Of a stretch of DNA of 64,000 bases, positions 39,845 to 48,267 are shown piece by piece. Every line of letters begins with the position of its first letter. Within the stretch, counting starts at the first letter, position 1. Made by a program: the position numbers and the translations under genes. This DNA comes from Streptomyces sp. NBC_00190 (lineage in GTDB: Bacteria > Actinomycetota > Actinomycetes > Streptomycetales > Streptomycetaceae), in NCBI RefSeq assembly GCF_036203305.1, contig NZ_CP108131.1, positions 2,356,001-2,420,000 on the forward strand, given 5' to 3'. A model generated the notes under the pieces. It did not search any database. It worked only from the letters and a program-made list of their open reading frames with translations, and was not told the origin of the DNA.

Positions 39845-41193
39845 TGAGCGCCGGTGCCCCGCGCGGCGCCGGCGGCGGGCTGCGCACGTCGCTGTCCGGT
39901 CTGACGACCCGCGGCCGGTCCTTCCTGGCCGCCGGGGTCGCCGCCGCGGCATGCGCGTACGTCCTGGGCCAAGGTGAGCTCCTCAGGGTCGGCCTGCTGC
40001 TCGCCGTACTGCCGCTGATCTGCGTCTACGCCCTGCACCGCACCCGCCACCGGGTCTCCGGCAGCCGTCGGCTCACCCCGGGGCGGGTCCCCGCGGGCGC
40101 CGAGGCACGGGTGCAGCTGCGCATGGACAACACCTCCCGGCTGCCCACCGGCCTCCTGATGCTCCAGGACCGCGTGCCGTACGTCCTCGGCCCGCGCCCC
40201 CGGTTCGTGCTGGACCGGGTCGAGCCCGGTGGGCGCCGCGAGGTGTCCTACCGGGTCCGCTCCGACCTCCGCGGCCGCTACCCGCTGGGCCCGCTCCAGC
40301 TGCGGCTGACCGACCCCTTCGGGCTGGTCGAGCTGACCCGCTCCTTCAGCACCTACGACACCCTCACCGTCATCCCGCGCACCGAGCCGCTGCCGCCGGT
40401 GCGCCTGACGGGCGAATCCTCCGGCTACGGCGACGGCAGCCGCCGCTCGCTGGCCCTGGCCGGCGACGACGACGTCATCCCGCGCACCTACCGGCGCGGC
40501 GACGACCTGCGCCGCGTCCACTGGCGCTCCACGGCCCGCTACGGCGAGCTGATGGTCCGCCGCGAGGAGCAGCCGCAGCGCAGCCGCGCCACCGTCCTGC
40601 TGGACACCCGCCAGATCGCCTTCGACGGCGCCGGTCCCGACTCCGCCTTCGAATGGGCCGTCTCCGGGGCCGCGTCGGCCCTGGTGCACCTCCTGGAGCA
40701 GGGCTTCTCGGTCCGGCTGCTCACGGACACCGGCGACTCGGTGCCCGGTGAGGGCGGCGGCTTCTCCTCCGGCAGGGACGAGTCCGCGGAGGCCGCCGGG
40801 CTGATGATGGACACCCTCGCGGTGGTCGGGCACTCGGACGGCGCCGGGCTCTCCCGGGCCTACGACGCGGTGCGCGGCGGCGGCTTCAGCGGATCCGGCG
40901 GGGAGGGGCTCCTCATCGCCTTCTTCGGCGACCTGGACGACGTACAGACGGAGCTGGCGGCCAGGATGCGCCAGCGCGCCTCGGGTGCGGTGGCCTTCGT
41001 ACTGGACTGCGCGACCTGGGGCGGGCAGCCCGCGCCAGGGCAGGCCGTGCCTCCTGTGGAGGAGCGGCTGCGCAGACTCCGCGACGCGGGCTGGACCGCG
41101 CTGGCCGCCCCGCCCGGGGTGGCCTTCGCCGAGCTGTGGCGGCACGCCGGGACCACCGCGTTCACCACGGGAACCTCCGGAGGCCGGGCATGA
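39844..41193 (+). CDS. DUF58 protein (MoxR partner, vWA-like)
   Basis: 449-residue membrane protein. Two adjacent hydrophobic segments (about 16-60) anchor it; the rest is soluble. The DUF58 signature is PRTYRRGDDLRRVHWRSTARYGELMVRREEQPQ, in the middle of a vWA-like domain. It is the standard partner of MoxR in a three-gene operon with a transglutaminase-like membrane protein. Function is unknown; an envelope role is usually proposed. It overlaps its neighbours by 1 and 4 nt. Confidence 0.9.
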
Positions 41194-43607
41194 GCGGGCG
41201 GGCGAGAGTGACGCTGTTCGCGGCGCTGGCGACGCTGCTCACCTCCTGGTCGCTGGTTCCGCTGGTCGAAACCGCGGGCTGGCTGCTCCAGGCGGCGCTG
41301 CTGCTGGGCGTGCAGTGCACCGTGGGTGCCGGGGCCCGGCGGGTGCCGCTGGCACGGTCGCTGACCGTGGCCGCGCAGCTCCTGGTCTCACTGCTGCTGC
41401 TCGCGATCCTCTTCGGCGGCAAGGGCGGGTCCACCGGGACCGGGCCGATGGCCTACCTGGTGACGGACTTCGGCGCCCTGTTCCGGCAGGGCGTGCGGGA
41501 CGTGAGCACGTTCGCGATACCGGCCCCGCTGACGGACGGCATCCGGCTGCTGCTGGTGACCGGGGTGCTGCTGGTCGGGCTGCTGGTGGACCTGCTGGCG
41601 GTGACCGTACGGACGGCCGCCGCGGCGGGGCTGCCGCTGCTCGCGCTGTACTCGGTGGCCGCGGGCCTGTCGGGCGGCGGGAACGCTTCCTGGATCTCCT
41701 TCCTGCTGGCGGGCTGCGGGTACCTGATGCTGCTGCTGGCCGAGGGCCGTGACCGGCTCGCCCAGTGGGGCCGGGTCTTCGGCGGCGGCGCGCGCGACCG
41801 GACCACGGCCGCCTCCGGCCTGGGCGCCGGTGCGGGCGGCCAGGTGACGGCCCCGGTACGGACCGGCCGGCGGATCGGCGCGGTGGCCCTGGGCCTGGCG
41901 CTGGTGGTGCCGGCGGCGCTGCCCGCGCTCGGCGGCGGGTTGCTGGGCGCGGCGGGCGACGGCGACGGGGCCGGCAGCGGGGCGGGCGGGACGATCTCGG
42001 CGGTGAACCCGCTGGTCTCCCTGCAGAGCAGCCTGAACGCGCCGGACAACCGGGTGGTGCTGAAGTACCGGACGGACAGCCCGCAGCAGGGCGAACAGTA
42101 CCTGCGGATCCTGGCCCTGGACGAGTTCAACGGGGTCAAGTGGGAGGCCTCCGGGCGGACCCTGATCGATGTTCCGGAGCGGATGCCGGATCCGCCCGGC
42201 CTCGGCGGCCCGGTCCTGAAGTCCGCGACCGAGGTGCGGACCAGCATCTCGGCGGCGGACAGCTACACCCAGCGCTACCTGCCCATGCCGTACCCGGCGA
42301 CCTCGGTGGACATCGGCGGGAAGTGGCGGTTCGAGCCGGTCGGCCGGACCCTGGTCGGGGACCAGCTGGGCAAGGACAGGTTCCAGAACGTCCAGGGCGC
42401 GATGTACACGGTGCGCAGCCTGCTGCTCAAGCCGACGGCGCAGCAGCTGCAGAAGGCCCCGGAGCCGGACTCGGTCATCAAGGCCGAGTACACGAAGCTG
42501 CCGGACAACCTGCCGCCGGTGGTCGCCGACACGGCCCGCTCGGTGACGCAGGGGGCGAAGGACGACTACACGCGGGCGGTGAAGCTCCAGGACTTCTTCG
42601 CCGTGAACGGCGGATTCCGCTACAACACGAGGACGGCCTCGGGCACGGGTCCGCAGGCGGTCGCCCGCTTCCTGGCCGACAAGGAGGGCTTCTGCATCCA
42701 CTTCGCGTTCTCGATGGCTGCCATGTCCCGGTCGCTGGGCATCCCGGCGCGGGTGGCGGTGGGCTTCACCCCGGGTGAGGCGCAGTCGGACGGCAGCGTC
42801 AACGTGTCCATGCGGGACGCGCACGCCTGGCCGGAGCTGTACTTCGAGGGTGTGGGGTGGACGCGGTTCGAGCCGACGCCCCGGTCGGGCATCACGGTGC
42901 CGGACTACTCCCGGCCGCAGGTGCCGGCGGCCCAGCCGTCCGCGCCGGCGCCGCTGCCCTCGACGAGTGCGGTGGCACCGTCCGCCGCGCCGTCGAAGTC
43001 GGACGACTGCCCGCCGGAGGCGAAGAAGCTCGGCGAGTGCGGTGCGGCCGCGCCGAAGCCGGCCGCGTCCGGTGGCGGCGGGCCGTCGGCGACGGCCGTA
43101 CTGGGCTGGACGGCGGGCGTGGCGGCGCTGCTCGGCCTGCCGCTGCTGCCCCTGCTGTGGCGGAGCCGGCTGCGGGCCCGGCGGCTGGGCACCGGCGAGG
43201 TACCGGCGGCCTGGCGGGAGTTGGGCGACGCCGCATGGGACGTGGGTGTGGTCCCTGACGAGGCCCTGTCGCCGCGCCGGGCGGCGGGCCGCGTCGTGGA
43301 GCTCGGCCGTCTGGAGCCGGAGGCCGCGGGCGCGGTCCATCGGGTCGCGGGTGCGCTGGAACGGGCCCTGTACGCGCCGCCGGGCACGGAGGTCTCGTAC
43401 CCGGGGCTCGCGGACGACGTCCTGCTGGCCCGTGCGGGCCTGCTGGCCGGCGTCGGCCGGCCCGCCCGACTGCGGTCGCTGCTCCTGCCGCGCTCGGCGG
43501 CCCGGCTCTCCTGGGCCCTGATCCGCCGCTGGTCGGCCCTGACCTCGTCGGTCTCCGCCCGCCTGGCCGCACTGCGGCTGCGCCTGCCGCTCCGCGGCCG
43601 GGGCTGA
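41190..43607 (+). CDS. Transglutaminase-like membrane protein (TgpA family, DUF3488-TGc-DUF4129)
   Basis: 805 residues. About six N-terminal transmembrane helices (DUF3488/TgpA_N) are followed by a large extracytoplasmic part with the transglutaminase core: Cys502 in EGFCIHFAFSM and His545 in RDAHAWPEL; the third position of the triad reads WTRFEPTP, with Glu in place of the common Asp. A Pro/Ser-rich linker leads to one more TM helix (about 635-655) and a cytosolic DUF4129 tail. ATG at 41190 overlaps the DUF58 stop. Likely acts on cell-surface proteins or peptides; substrate unknown. Confidence 0.9.
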   Translation: MSGRARVTLFAALATLLTSWSLVPLVETAGWLLQAALLLGVQCTVGAGARRVPLARSLTVAAQLLVSLLLLAILFGGKGGSTGTGPMAYLVTDFGALFRQGVRDVSTFAIPAPLTDGIRLLLVTGVLLVGLLVDLLAVTVRTAAAAGLPLLALYSVAAGLSGGGNASWISFLLAGCGYLMLLLAEGRDRLAQWGRVFGGGARDRTTAASGLGAGAGGQVTAPVRTGRRIGAVALGLALVVPAALPALGGGLLGAAGDGDGAGSGAGGTISAVNPLVSLQSSLNAPDNRVVLKYRTDSPQQGEQYLRILALDEFNGVKWEASGRTLIDVPERMPDPPGLGGPVLKSATEVRTSISAADSYTQRYLPMPYPATSVDIGGKWRFEPVGRTLVGDQLGKDRFQNVQGAMYTVRSLLLKPTAQQLQKAPEPDSVIKAEYTKLPDNLPPVVADTARSVTQGAKDDYTRAVKLQDFFAVNGGFRYNTRTASGTGPQAVARFLADKEGFCIHFAFSMAAMSRSLGIPARVAVGFTPGEAQSDGSVNVSMRDAHAWPELYFEGVGWTRFEPTPRSGITVPDYSRPQVPAAQPSAPAPLPSTSAVAPSAAPSKSDDCPPEAKKLGECGAAAPKPAASGGGGPSATAVLGWTAGVAALLGLPLLPLLWRSRLRARRLGTGEVPAAWRELGDAAWDVGVVPDEALSPRRAAGRVVELGRLEPEAAGAVHRVAGALERALYAPPGTEVSYPGLADDVLLARAGLLAGVGRPARLRSLLLPRSAARLSWALIRRWSALTSSVSARLAALRLRLPLRGRG

Positions 43608-43673
43608 CGGGGCAGAGCCCCGCCCCGGGCGCACGGGCCGGGGTCTGGCACCCGCGGACGCGTGAACGCGCGA

Positions 43674-43710
43674 ACGCGGCGAGGCTCGATCCCCCCGAGC
43701 CCCGCCGCGT
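43674..43710 (+). terminator. Terminator after the moxR-DUF58-transglutaminase operon
   Basis: A 14-bp stem with one mismatch (43674-43688 with 43696-43710) and a C-rich 7-nt loop, 66 bases after the operon stop. Confidence 0.7.
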
Positions 43711-43724
43711 CCGCGTACCGCGTC

Positions 43725-43824
43725 ACGGAAGGAGGTACCCGGTCCGCTCCGCAGCCCCGTGCCGGCGGTGCGGACCGGGTCTCCTGTCCGTTGCTCCCAG
43801 TCTGGCGTCCGCGCAGGTGGGAGC
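43725..43824. ncRNA. Candidate structured RNA element in a convergent intergenic region
   Basis: The stretch 43608-43949 (342 bases) lies between two convergent stops and has no convincing gene. A long hairpin runs 43725-43791: ACGGA, AGGAG and an 11-base arm (43737-43747) pair with an 11-base arm (43770-43780), CTCCT and TCCGT, with only small bulges. It buries an AAGGAGGT sequence (43729-43736). A second hairpin, GCTCCCA/TGGGAGC (43793-43799 with 43818-43824), follows. This could be a small RNA, a compound terminator for both operons, or a relic. Strand is undecided. Confidence 0.35.
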
Positions 43825-43836
43825 CCATCCGTGCGC

Positions 43837-43869
43837 GTACTCATCTCCGTGCCTAGGTACGGGTACTCA
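43837..43869. repeat. Paired GTACTCA repeat flanking a CCTAGG-centred palindrome
   Basis: GTACTCA at 43837-43843 recurs at 43863-43869. Between them CCGTGCCTAGGTACGG is a near-palindrome centred on CCTAGG. It looks like a protein-binding site but has no gene start next to it. Confidence 0.4.
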
Positions 43870-43949
43870 GTCGCCGCGGCGGGCCCCACCAGTTGTACGG
43901 GCTGCGACGCCCCGGCGGCACCGCCGACTGGGGGGTCGGCCGCCCGGCT

Positions 43950-44579
43950 TCAGCGGTTTCCGCTGACCCGGCCCCGCAGCAGCAGCGACAGCGCCGAGTG
44001 CACGTCGTCGAGGGACCGCTCGCTCTGGAAGGACTGCCAGTCCAGGGCCGCCACCAGCACCATGCCGACCATCGCGGCGGCGGTCAGCGGCACGTCGATC
44101 TCCGCGCTCAGCTCCCCGCGCTCGACGCCCTCCCGCAGCACCGTCTCGACCACGGCCACCGCCTCCTGCCGGACGACCATCAGCGTGGACTGCCACGCCC
44201 GGTTGGTCCGCCACAGCTCGGCGACGTAGAGCTGGGTGAAGGCCGGGTACCGGTCGATGAAGACGAGACCGGCCCGGATCATCGCGTCGAGCGCCTCCAC
44301 GCGACTGCCGCCCCGCGCCTCGGTCTCCTCCGCCGCCGTCCGCAGCGAGGCGGTCAGCAGCCCGACCCCGTGCCGCAGCAGCTCCTCGAAGAGCTCGTTC
44401 TTGCTGGCGAAGTTGTAGTAGACGGTGCCCTTCGCGACGCCCGCGCGCTCGGCGATCTCCTCGACCGTGGTCGCGGAGAACCCCTGCTCGGCGATGAGGG
44501 TCACGGCCGCCTCGTAGAGCTTCTGGCGGGTGGCCTGGCGGCGGCCGCCGCTGGTGCCCGTCCCGGGCTTGTGTTCCAT
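43950..44579 (-). CDS. TetR-family transcriptional regulator
   Basis: About 209 residues. The HTH reads TRQKLYEAAVTLIAEQGFSATTVEEIAERAGVAKGTVYYNFASKNELFEELL (conserved TetR DNA-binding region near residues 18-60), followed by an all-helical ligand domain. It is the last gene of the minus-strand operon ABC ATPase-YhgE-TetR, 29 bases after the YhgE stop. A perfect palindrome at the operon head (47527-47552) is its probable operator, implying autorepression. I start at ATG 44579; a GTG at 44594 would add five residues. Confidence 0.9.
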   Translation of the reverse strand: MEHKPGTGTSGGRRQATRQKLYEAAVTLIAEQGFSATTVEEIAERAGVAKGTVYYNFASKNELFEELLRHGVGLLTASLRTAAEETEARGGSRVEALDAMIRAGLVFIDRYPAFTQLYVAELWRTNRAWQSTLMVVRQEAVAVVETVLREGVERGELSAEIDVPLTAAAMVGMVLVAALDWQSFQSERSLDDVHSALSLLLRGRVSGNR

Positions 44580-44608
44580 GGCGCTGATTCTCACAGGTCA
44601 ACGGGTCC

Positions 44609-46702
44609 TTACAGACTCAGTTCCGGGTGGAGCCGGTCCATCGTCCACACCTGCTTGCCGCGGGCGGCCAGCGCGGTGAGGGCGAGGGCGCCCGCAGTGA
44701 AGGCCACCAGGACCGCGCAGCCCTGCCAGACGGAGGTCAGGTCGCCGCCCGTGATGAGGTGGCGCAGGCTCTCGACGACGTACGACATCGGCAGGTACGG
44801 GTGGATGGCGTTGAAGAAGCCGGGGCTGGTCTGCACGGGGTACGTGCCGCCCGCCGAGGTGAGCTGGAGCATCAGGACGGCGAGGACCAGGATCCGCCCG
44901 GCGGCGCCGAACTTGGCGTTGAGCCACTGGACGATCGCCGCGAAGCAGCCGGTGACCAGCAGCAGGAAGCCGATGGTGCGGGCCGGGTGGGCCATCTGCA
45001 GGCCGAGGCCCGGGGCCCAGTGGAGCACGGACATGAGCAGGCCGACCTGCGCGGCGCCGATCCCCGCCACGGGCAGCCAGCCCGCGAGGGCGATCCGCCA
45101 GGGCGAGGCGCCCGCGGCCAGAGCCCGCTTGTTGAGCGGGGCGATGAGCATGTAGGCGACCATCGCGCCGACCCAGAGGGAGAGCGGGATGAAGTAGGGG
45201 GCGAAGCCGGTGCCGTAGTTGGGCGCCTTGTGCAGGGACTGGTTGGCGAGCCGGACCGGGTCGGCCATGACCTCGGTACGGGCATCGCGCTGCTGCTGGT
45301 CGTAGTCGGGGATCTGGCCGGCGCCCTTGTGGAGGCCGTCGGCGAGGTCGCGGTTGCCGTCGACCAGCTTGTACATGCCGCCGTCGAGGGTGTGGGCGCC
45401 GTCGCCGAGCTTGCCGACGCCTTCGTTGATGGCGCCGGAGCCGTCGGTGGCGGTGCCGAGGCCGGTGTGCAGCTGGGCCATGCCGGTGGCGACCTGGTGG
45501 GCGCCGGCGTTGAGGGCGTTGACCTGGGCGACGGCCGCGTCGAGGTCGGAGGCGAGGCCGGGGGCCCTGTCGACGAGCTTGCGGGCCTTGTTCTCCAGGT
45601 CGGTCAGCTGGGTGCGGAGCTTGGCGACGTCGCCGTTCGCGTTCTTGACGAGGGTGTTGACGTCGCCGGTGAGTTCGGCGGCCTCGGCGGCGTCGTCCTT
45701 GACCTTCTTGAGGTCGGGGCAGGAGGCCAGGTGCGGTTCCTTGCCCGGGGTGACGCAGTGCTTGGTGTAGTACGCGTCCGCGCCGGTCGAGGCCTTCTTG
45801 GCGGCGGAGGCGGCGGCCGGGGCCTTGTCGGCGAAGGTGTCGAGGTGGTTCTTGACCACCTTTGCGGTGTCGGCGACCAGCTCGGCGGTGTCCGCCAGGT
45901 TCTTGGGGTCCTGGACGAACGGGCGGGCCTTGTCGGCGGCGCCGTTGACCTTGTCGGCGAGCCGCTGGGTACCGGCCGCGACGTCCTTGGAGCCGGTTTC
46001 CAGCTTGGACGCGCCCGAGTTGAGCTTCTTCAGGCCGCTGTTGAGCTCGCCGGTCTTCTCCTCGGCCGTGTCGAGGCCGTCGGCGAGTTCCTTGGCGCCC
46101 TGCTGGGCCTTGCCCGCGCCGTCCTTGAGCTTGTCGGCGCCGTCGGCGGCCTCGGCGGTCTTGTCGTGCAGGTCGGAGAAGCTGACGAAGATCTTGTCGA
46201 GGAATCCGCGCGAGGCGTTGGTGGACGCCGCCGAGCGGACCTCGGAGAAGACGGTGCGCGAGATCGAGCCGACGATGTAGTTGTTCGCGTCGTTGGTGCG
46301 CACCTGGAGGGCCCCGGTGGTGGGGTCCTCGCCGGAGCTGGAGGCGATCTTCTCGCTGAAGTCGGCGGGCATGGTGAGGGACAGGTAGTACGTCCCGTTC
46401 TCCAGCCCCTTCGCGGCCTCCTCGGCGCTGACCTCGCGCCAGTCGAAGGTCTTGCTGTCGTGGAGCTTCTTGGTGATCGCGCCGCCCGCGTCGAGGCGCT
46501 CGCCGCCCACGCTCGTGCCCTTGTCGGCGTTGACGAGGGCGACGGGCACCTTGTCGAGGCGGCTGTACGGGTCCCAGAAGGACCAGAGGTACAGGGCTCC
46601 GTAGAGCAGCGGCAGCAGGAGGAGCGCCACGAGAGCGGCCCGGGGCAGCTTCCCCCGCCCGAACCGCTTCAGCTCAAGCGCGGCCAGCTTCGGCGAGCGC
46701 AT
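44609..46702 (-). CDS. YhgE/Pip-domain membrane protein (ABC-2-like)
   Basis: 697 residues. One transmembrane helix lies near the N-terminus (about 20-43, LPRAALVALLLLPLLYGALYLW) followed by the YhgE/Pip N-terminal signature DPYSRLDKVPVALVNADKG. A long extracytoplasmic, coiled-coil-rich region (about 190-490, with many Asp/Lys/Ala/Gly heptads such as LKDGAGKAQQGAKELADGL) follows. About five C-terminal helices resemble ABC-2 permeases. Homologues include phage-infection protein and ESX/EsaA-like proteins; the role is probably envelope transport. Its start overlaps the ATPase gene by 29 nt. Confidence 0.87.
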   Translation of the reverse strand: MRSPKLAALELKRFGRGKLPRAALVALLLLPLLYGALYLWSFWDPYSRLDKVPVALVNADKGTSVGGERLDAGGAITKKLHDSKTFDWREVSAEEAAKGLENGTYYLSLTMPADFSEKIASSSGEDPTTGALQVRTNDANNYIVGSISRTVFSEVRSAASTNASRGFLDKIFVSFSDLHDKTAEAADGADKLKDGAGKAQQGAKELADGLDTAEEKTGELNSGLKKLNSGASKLETGSKDVAAGTQRLADKVNGAADKARPFVQDPKNLADTAELVADTAKVVKNHLDTFADKAPAAASAAKKASTGADAYYTKHCVTPGKEPHLASCPDLKKVKDDAAEAAELTGDVNTLVKNANGDVAKLRTQLTDLENKARKLVDRAPGLASDLDAAVAQVNALNAGAHQVATGMAQLHTGLGTATDGSGAINEGVGKLGDGAHTLDGGMYKLVDGNRDLADGLHKGAGQIPDYDQQQRDARTEVMADPVRLANQSLHKAPNYGTGFAPYFIPLSLWVGAMVAYMLIAPLNKRALAAGASPWRIALAGWLPVAGIGAAQVGLLMSVLHWAPGLGLQMAHPARTIGFLLLVTGCFAAIVQWLNAKFGAAGRILVLAVLMLQLTSAGGTYPVQTSPGFFNAIHPYLPMSYVVESLRHLITGGDLTSVWQGCAVLVAFTAGALALTALAARGKQVWTMDRLHPELSL

Positions 46703-47513
46703 CGTCCGCCCCCTTCGTTTCTTCGGTCTCGTTCTCGGCGTCGTTCTCGGTGTCCGCCTCGGCGGCCGGGGCTGCGTCCGCGGCCGGGTCCGCGCCTGCG
46801 TCCGGCGCGGCCGGTTCCTGCGGGCCGGTCCGCACGACGACGGCGTCGTCGGGGGCCTCGCTGCACACCGCGAGGACGGTGGTCCCGGCGGCGGCGATCG
46901 AGCGCAGCAGCGCCCAGGCCTCCGTGCGCTCGGTGTCGGAGAGCTTCAGGTCGAGGTCGTCCAGGGCCAGCAGCCGCGGCGAGCCCAGCAGCGCGATGGC
47001 CACGGACAGCCGTACGGACTCCAGGCGTTCCAGGTCCCGTACGGAGGTGCGCGGCCCCTTGGGCAGCGTGGTGAGGTCCAGCCCGGCGGTGTCCAGGGCG
47101 GCCTCGATCCGGGCCCGGGCGTCGGCCCGGCGCTCGGCCGGGGAACGCAGCAGGGCGCGGACCGGGCCGTCGTAGTGGCGGTGGAGCAGGGCGCCCTCGC
47201 GCAGCTGTTCGGCGACGGTGAGGGCCTGGTCGAGGTCGGTGACCCCGGCGACCGGTCCGAGGGCGGCTACCCGGCGGACGGCCGTCATGTGCTTCGGCAG
47301 CCGGTGGCCGCCGACCTCGGCGTGGCCCGCGGTGGGCTTCATGCGTCCGGTGAGGGCCAGGAGCAGACAGGTCCGGCCGGTGCCGGAGGGGCCTTCGACC
47401 GCGATGAGCGAGCCGGGCGCCGCGTCGATGCCGACTCCCCGGAAGGCCCAGCCGCGCGGGCCCTTGAGTCCGAAGTCCTCGGCTTTGACGGCCGCGCCGT
47501 GCGGGCTGTCCAC
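46674..47513 (-). CDS. Degenerate ABC-type ATPase paired with the YhgE protein
   Basis: 279 residues with an ABC ATPase fold in the first ~225. The Walker A loop reads GPSGTGRT (41-48), with Arg47 where Lys is normal. Walker B reads LLALDD (181-186), with Asp for the catalytic Glu, and the LSGGQ signature is replaced by SVRDLERLESVRL. It may therefore bind nucleotide but hydrolyse poorly. The last ~55 residues are an acidic Ala/Glu/Asp-rich tail. GTG start at 47513 has AAGGGG six bases upstream. First gene of the TetR-controlled operon. Confidence 0.85.
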   Translation of the reverse strand: MDSPHGAAVKAEDFGLKGPRGWAFRGVGIDAAPGSLIAVEGPSGTGRTCLLLALTGRMKPTAGHAEVGGHRLPKHMTAVRRVAALGPVAGVTDLDQALTVAEQLREGALLHRHYDGPVRALLRSPAERRADARARIEAALDTAGLDLTTLPKGPRTSVRDLERLESVRLSVAIALLGSPRLLALDDLDLKLSDTERTEAWALLRSIAAAGTTVLAVCSEAPDDAVVVRTGPQEPAAPDAGADPAADAAPAAEADTENDAENETEETKGADDALAEAGRA

Positions 47514-47526
47514 GCCGTCCCCCTTC

Positions 47527-47552
47527 TTTTGAACTGACCAGTCAGTTCAAAA
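47527..47552 (-). promoter_or_regulatory. Perfect palindromic operator (TetR-type) upstream of the ATPase gene
   Basis: TTTTGAACTGAC and GTCAGTTCAAAA form perfect 12-base arms around a central CA, ending 14 bases before the GTG start of the ATPase gene. It overlaps a possible -35 (TTGAAC on the minus strand). Length, symmetry and position suit a TetR dimer pair, and the TetR gene is in the same operon. Confidence 0.75.
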
Positions 47553-47684
47553 ACTACCACCTTCCTGCCCACCGGGTGCCCAGTCGGGGGCAGTTGTCCC
47601 GGGAACGACCGAAAAGCCGCAGGTCAGAGCAATTGTCAGTGGCGCCCGTCACGATGGTGGGAACGCATCGACAGGAGGTTCGTC

Positions 47685-48179
47685 ATGGCCACACCGTCCC
47701 CGTCCCCTGTCCACCCCGTCCTGCGGCGATCAGCAGCTCCCCCGGCCGCCCTCGACCTGCTCGCCAAGGCCCACACCGGCCTGGCCGAGGCCGCCCGGCT
47801 GACCCGGCCCAACGAGCGGTACGCCACCGCCCACCTCGCCGCGCTGCGCACCGCCGCGGCCGTGCTCGCCGCGCGAGGGCGGCCCGAGCCGGTCCACCCG
47901 CGGCGGCGGCCGCGGATCCGCAGCGCGTGGGAGGTGCTGCCGGAGATAGCGCCGGAGCTGACCGAGTGGAGCGCGCTCTTCGCCTCCGGCGCCGCCCGCC
48001 GGGCCCGGGCCGAGGCGGGCATAGCCGATGCGGCGACCGTCCGGGACGCGGACGATCTGGTGCGCGCCGTCGCGATGTTCCTGCGCCTGGTGGAGCGGAT
48101 GCTCGCGATCCAGCCGCCGCAGCAGACGCTGCCGCAGGCCGTGCCGATCCCGCGTCCGGAGCGTCCGGACGCGGGATGA
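47685..48179 (+). CDS. SAV_6107-family HEPN-domain protein
   Basis: 164 residues, mostly helical. The central region [44 protein letters not shown] resembles the SAV_6107-like HEPN family found across actinobacteria next to the dcw region. HEPN proteins often act on RNA or partner nucleotidyltransferases, but no Rx4-6H nuclease motif stands out here and no MNT partner is adjacent. Function unknown. ATG at 47685 has AGGAGG upstream. It is divergent from the TetR-controlled operon across the palindrome. Confidence 0.75.
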   Translation: MATPSPSPVHPVLRRSAAPPAALDLLAKAHTGLAEAARLTRPNERYATAHLAALRTAAAVLAARGRPEPVHPRRRPRIRSAWEVLPEIAPELTEWSALFASGAARRARAEAGIADAATVRDADDLVRAVAMFLRLVERMLAIQPPQQTLPQAVPIPRPERPDAG

Positions 48180-48267
48180 GCTGCCCCGCGGCGGGAGGCA
48201 ATAGGGTGGGGCGGGGTGGGGCACTGACCGCTCCGCCTTCCCAAACCGCGCCGAGGAGCCATCAGCC

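Noticed and set aside
43681..43700. 6C-type ncRNA (C-rich loop)
   Set aside because: Only one hairpin has a C-rich loop, whereas the 6C RNA has two, and it follows an operon stop as a terminator would.
41388..43889. 833-codon open frame antisense to the transglutaminase gene
   Set aside because: Composition is Arg/Gly/Pro-rich shadow coding; no motifs, and it fully overlaps a well-supported gene.
43759..44229. Possible small gene after the AAGGAGGT at 43729
   Set aside because: The first usable GTG is more than 20 bases from the ribosome site, the site is buried in a hairpin, and the frame runs into the tetR gene.
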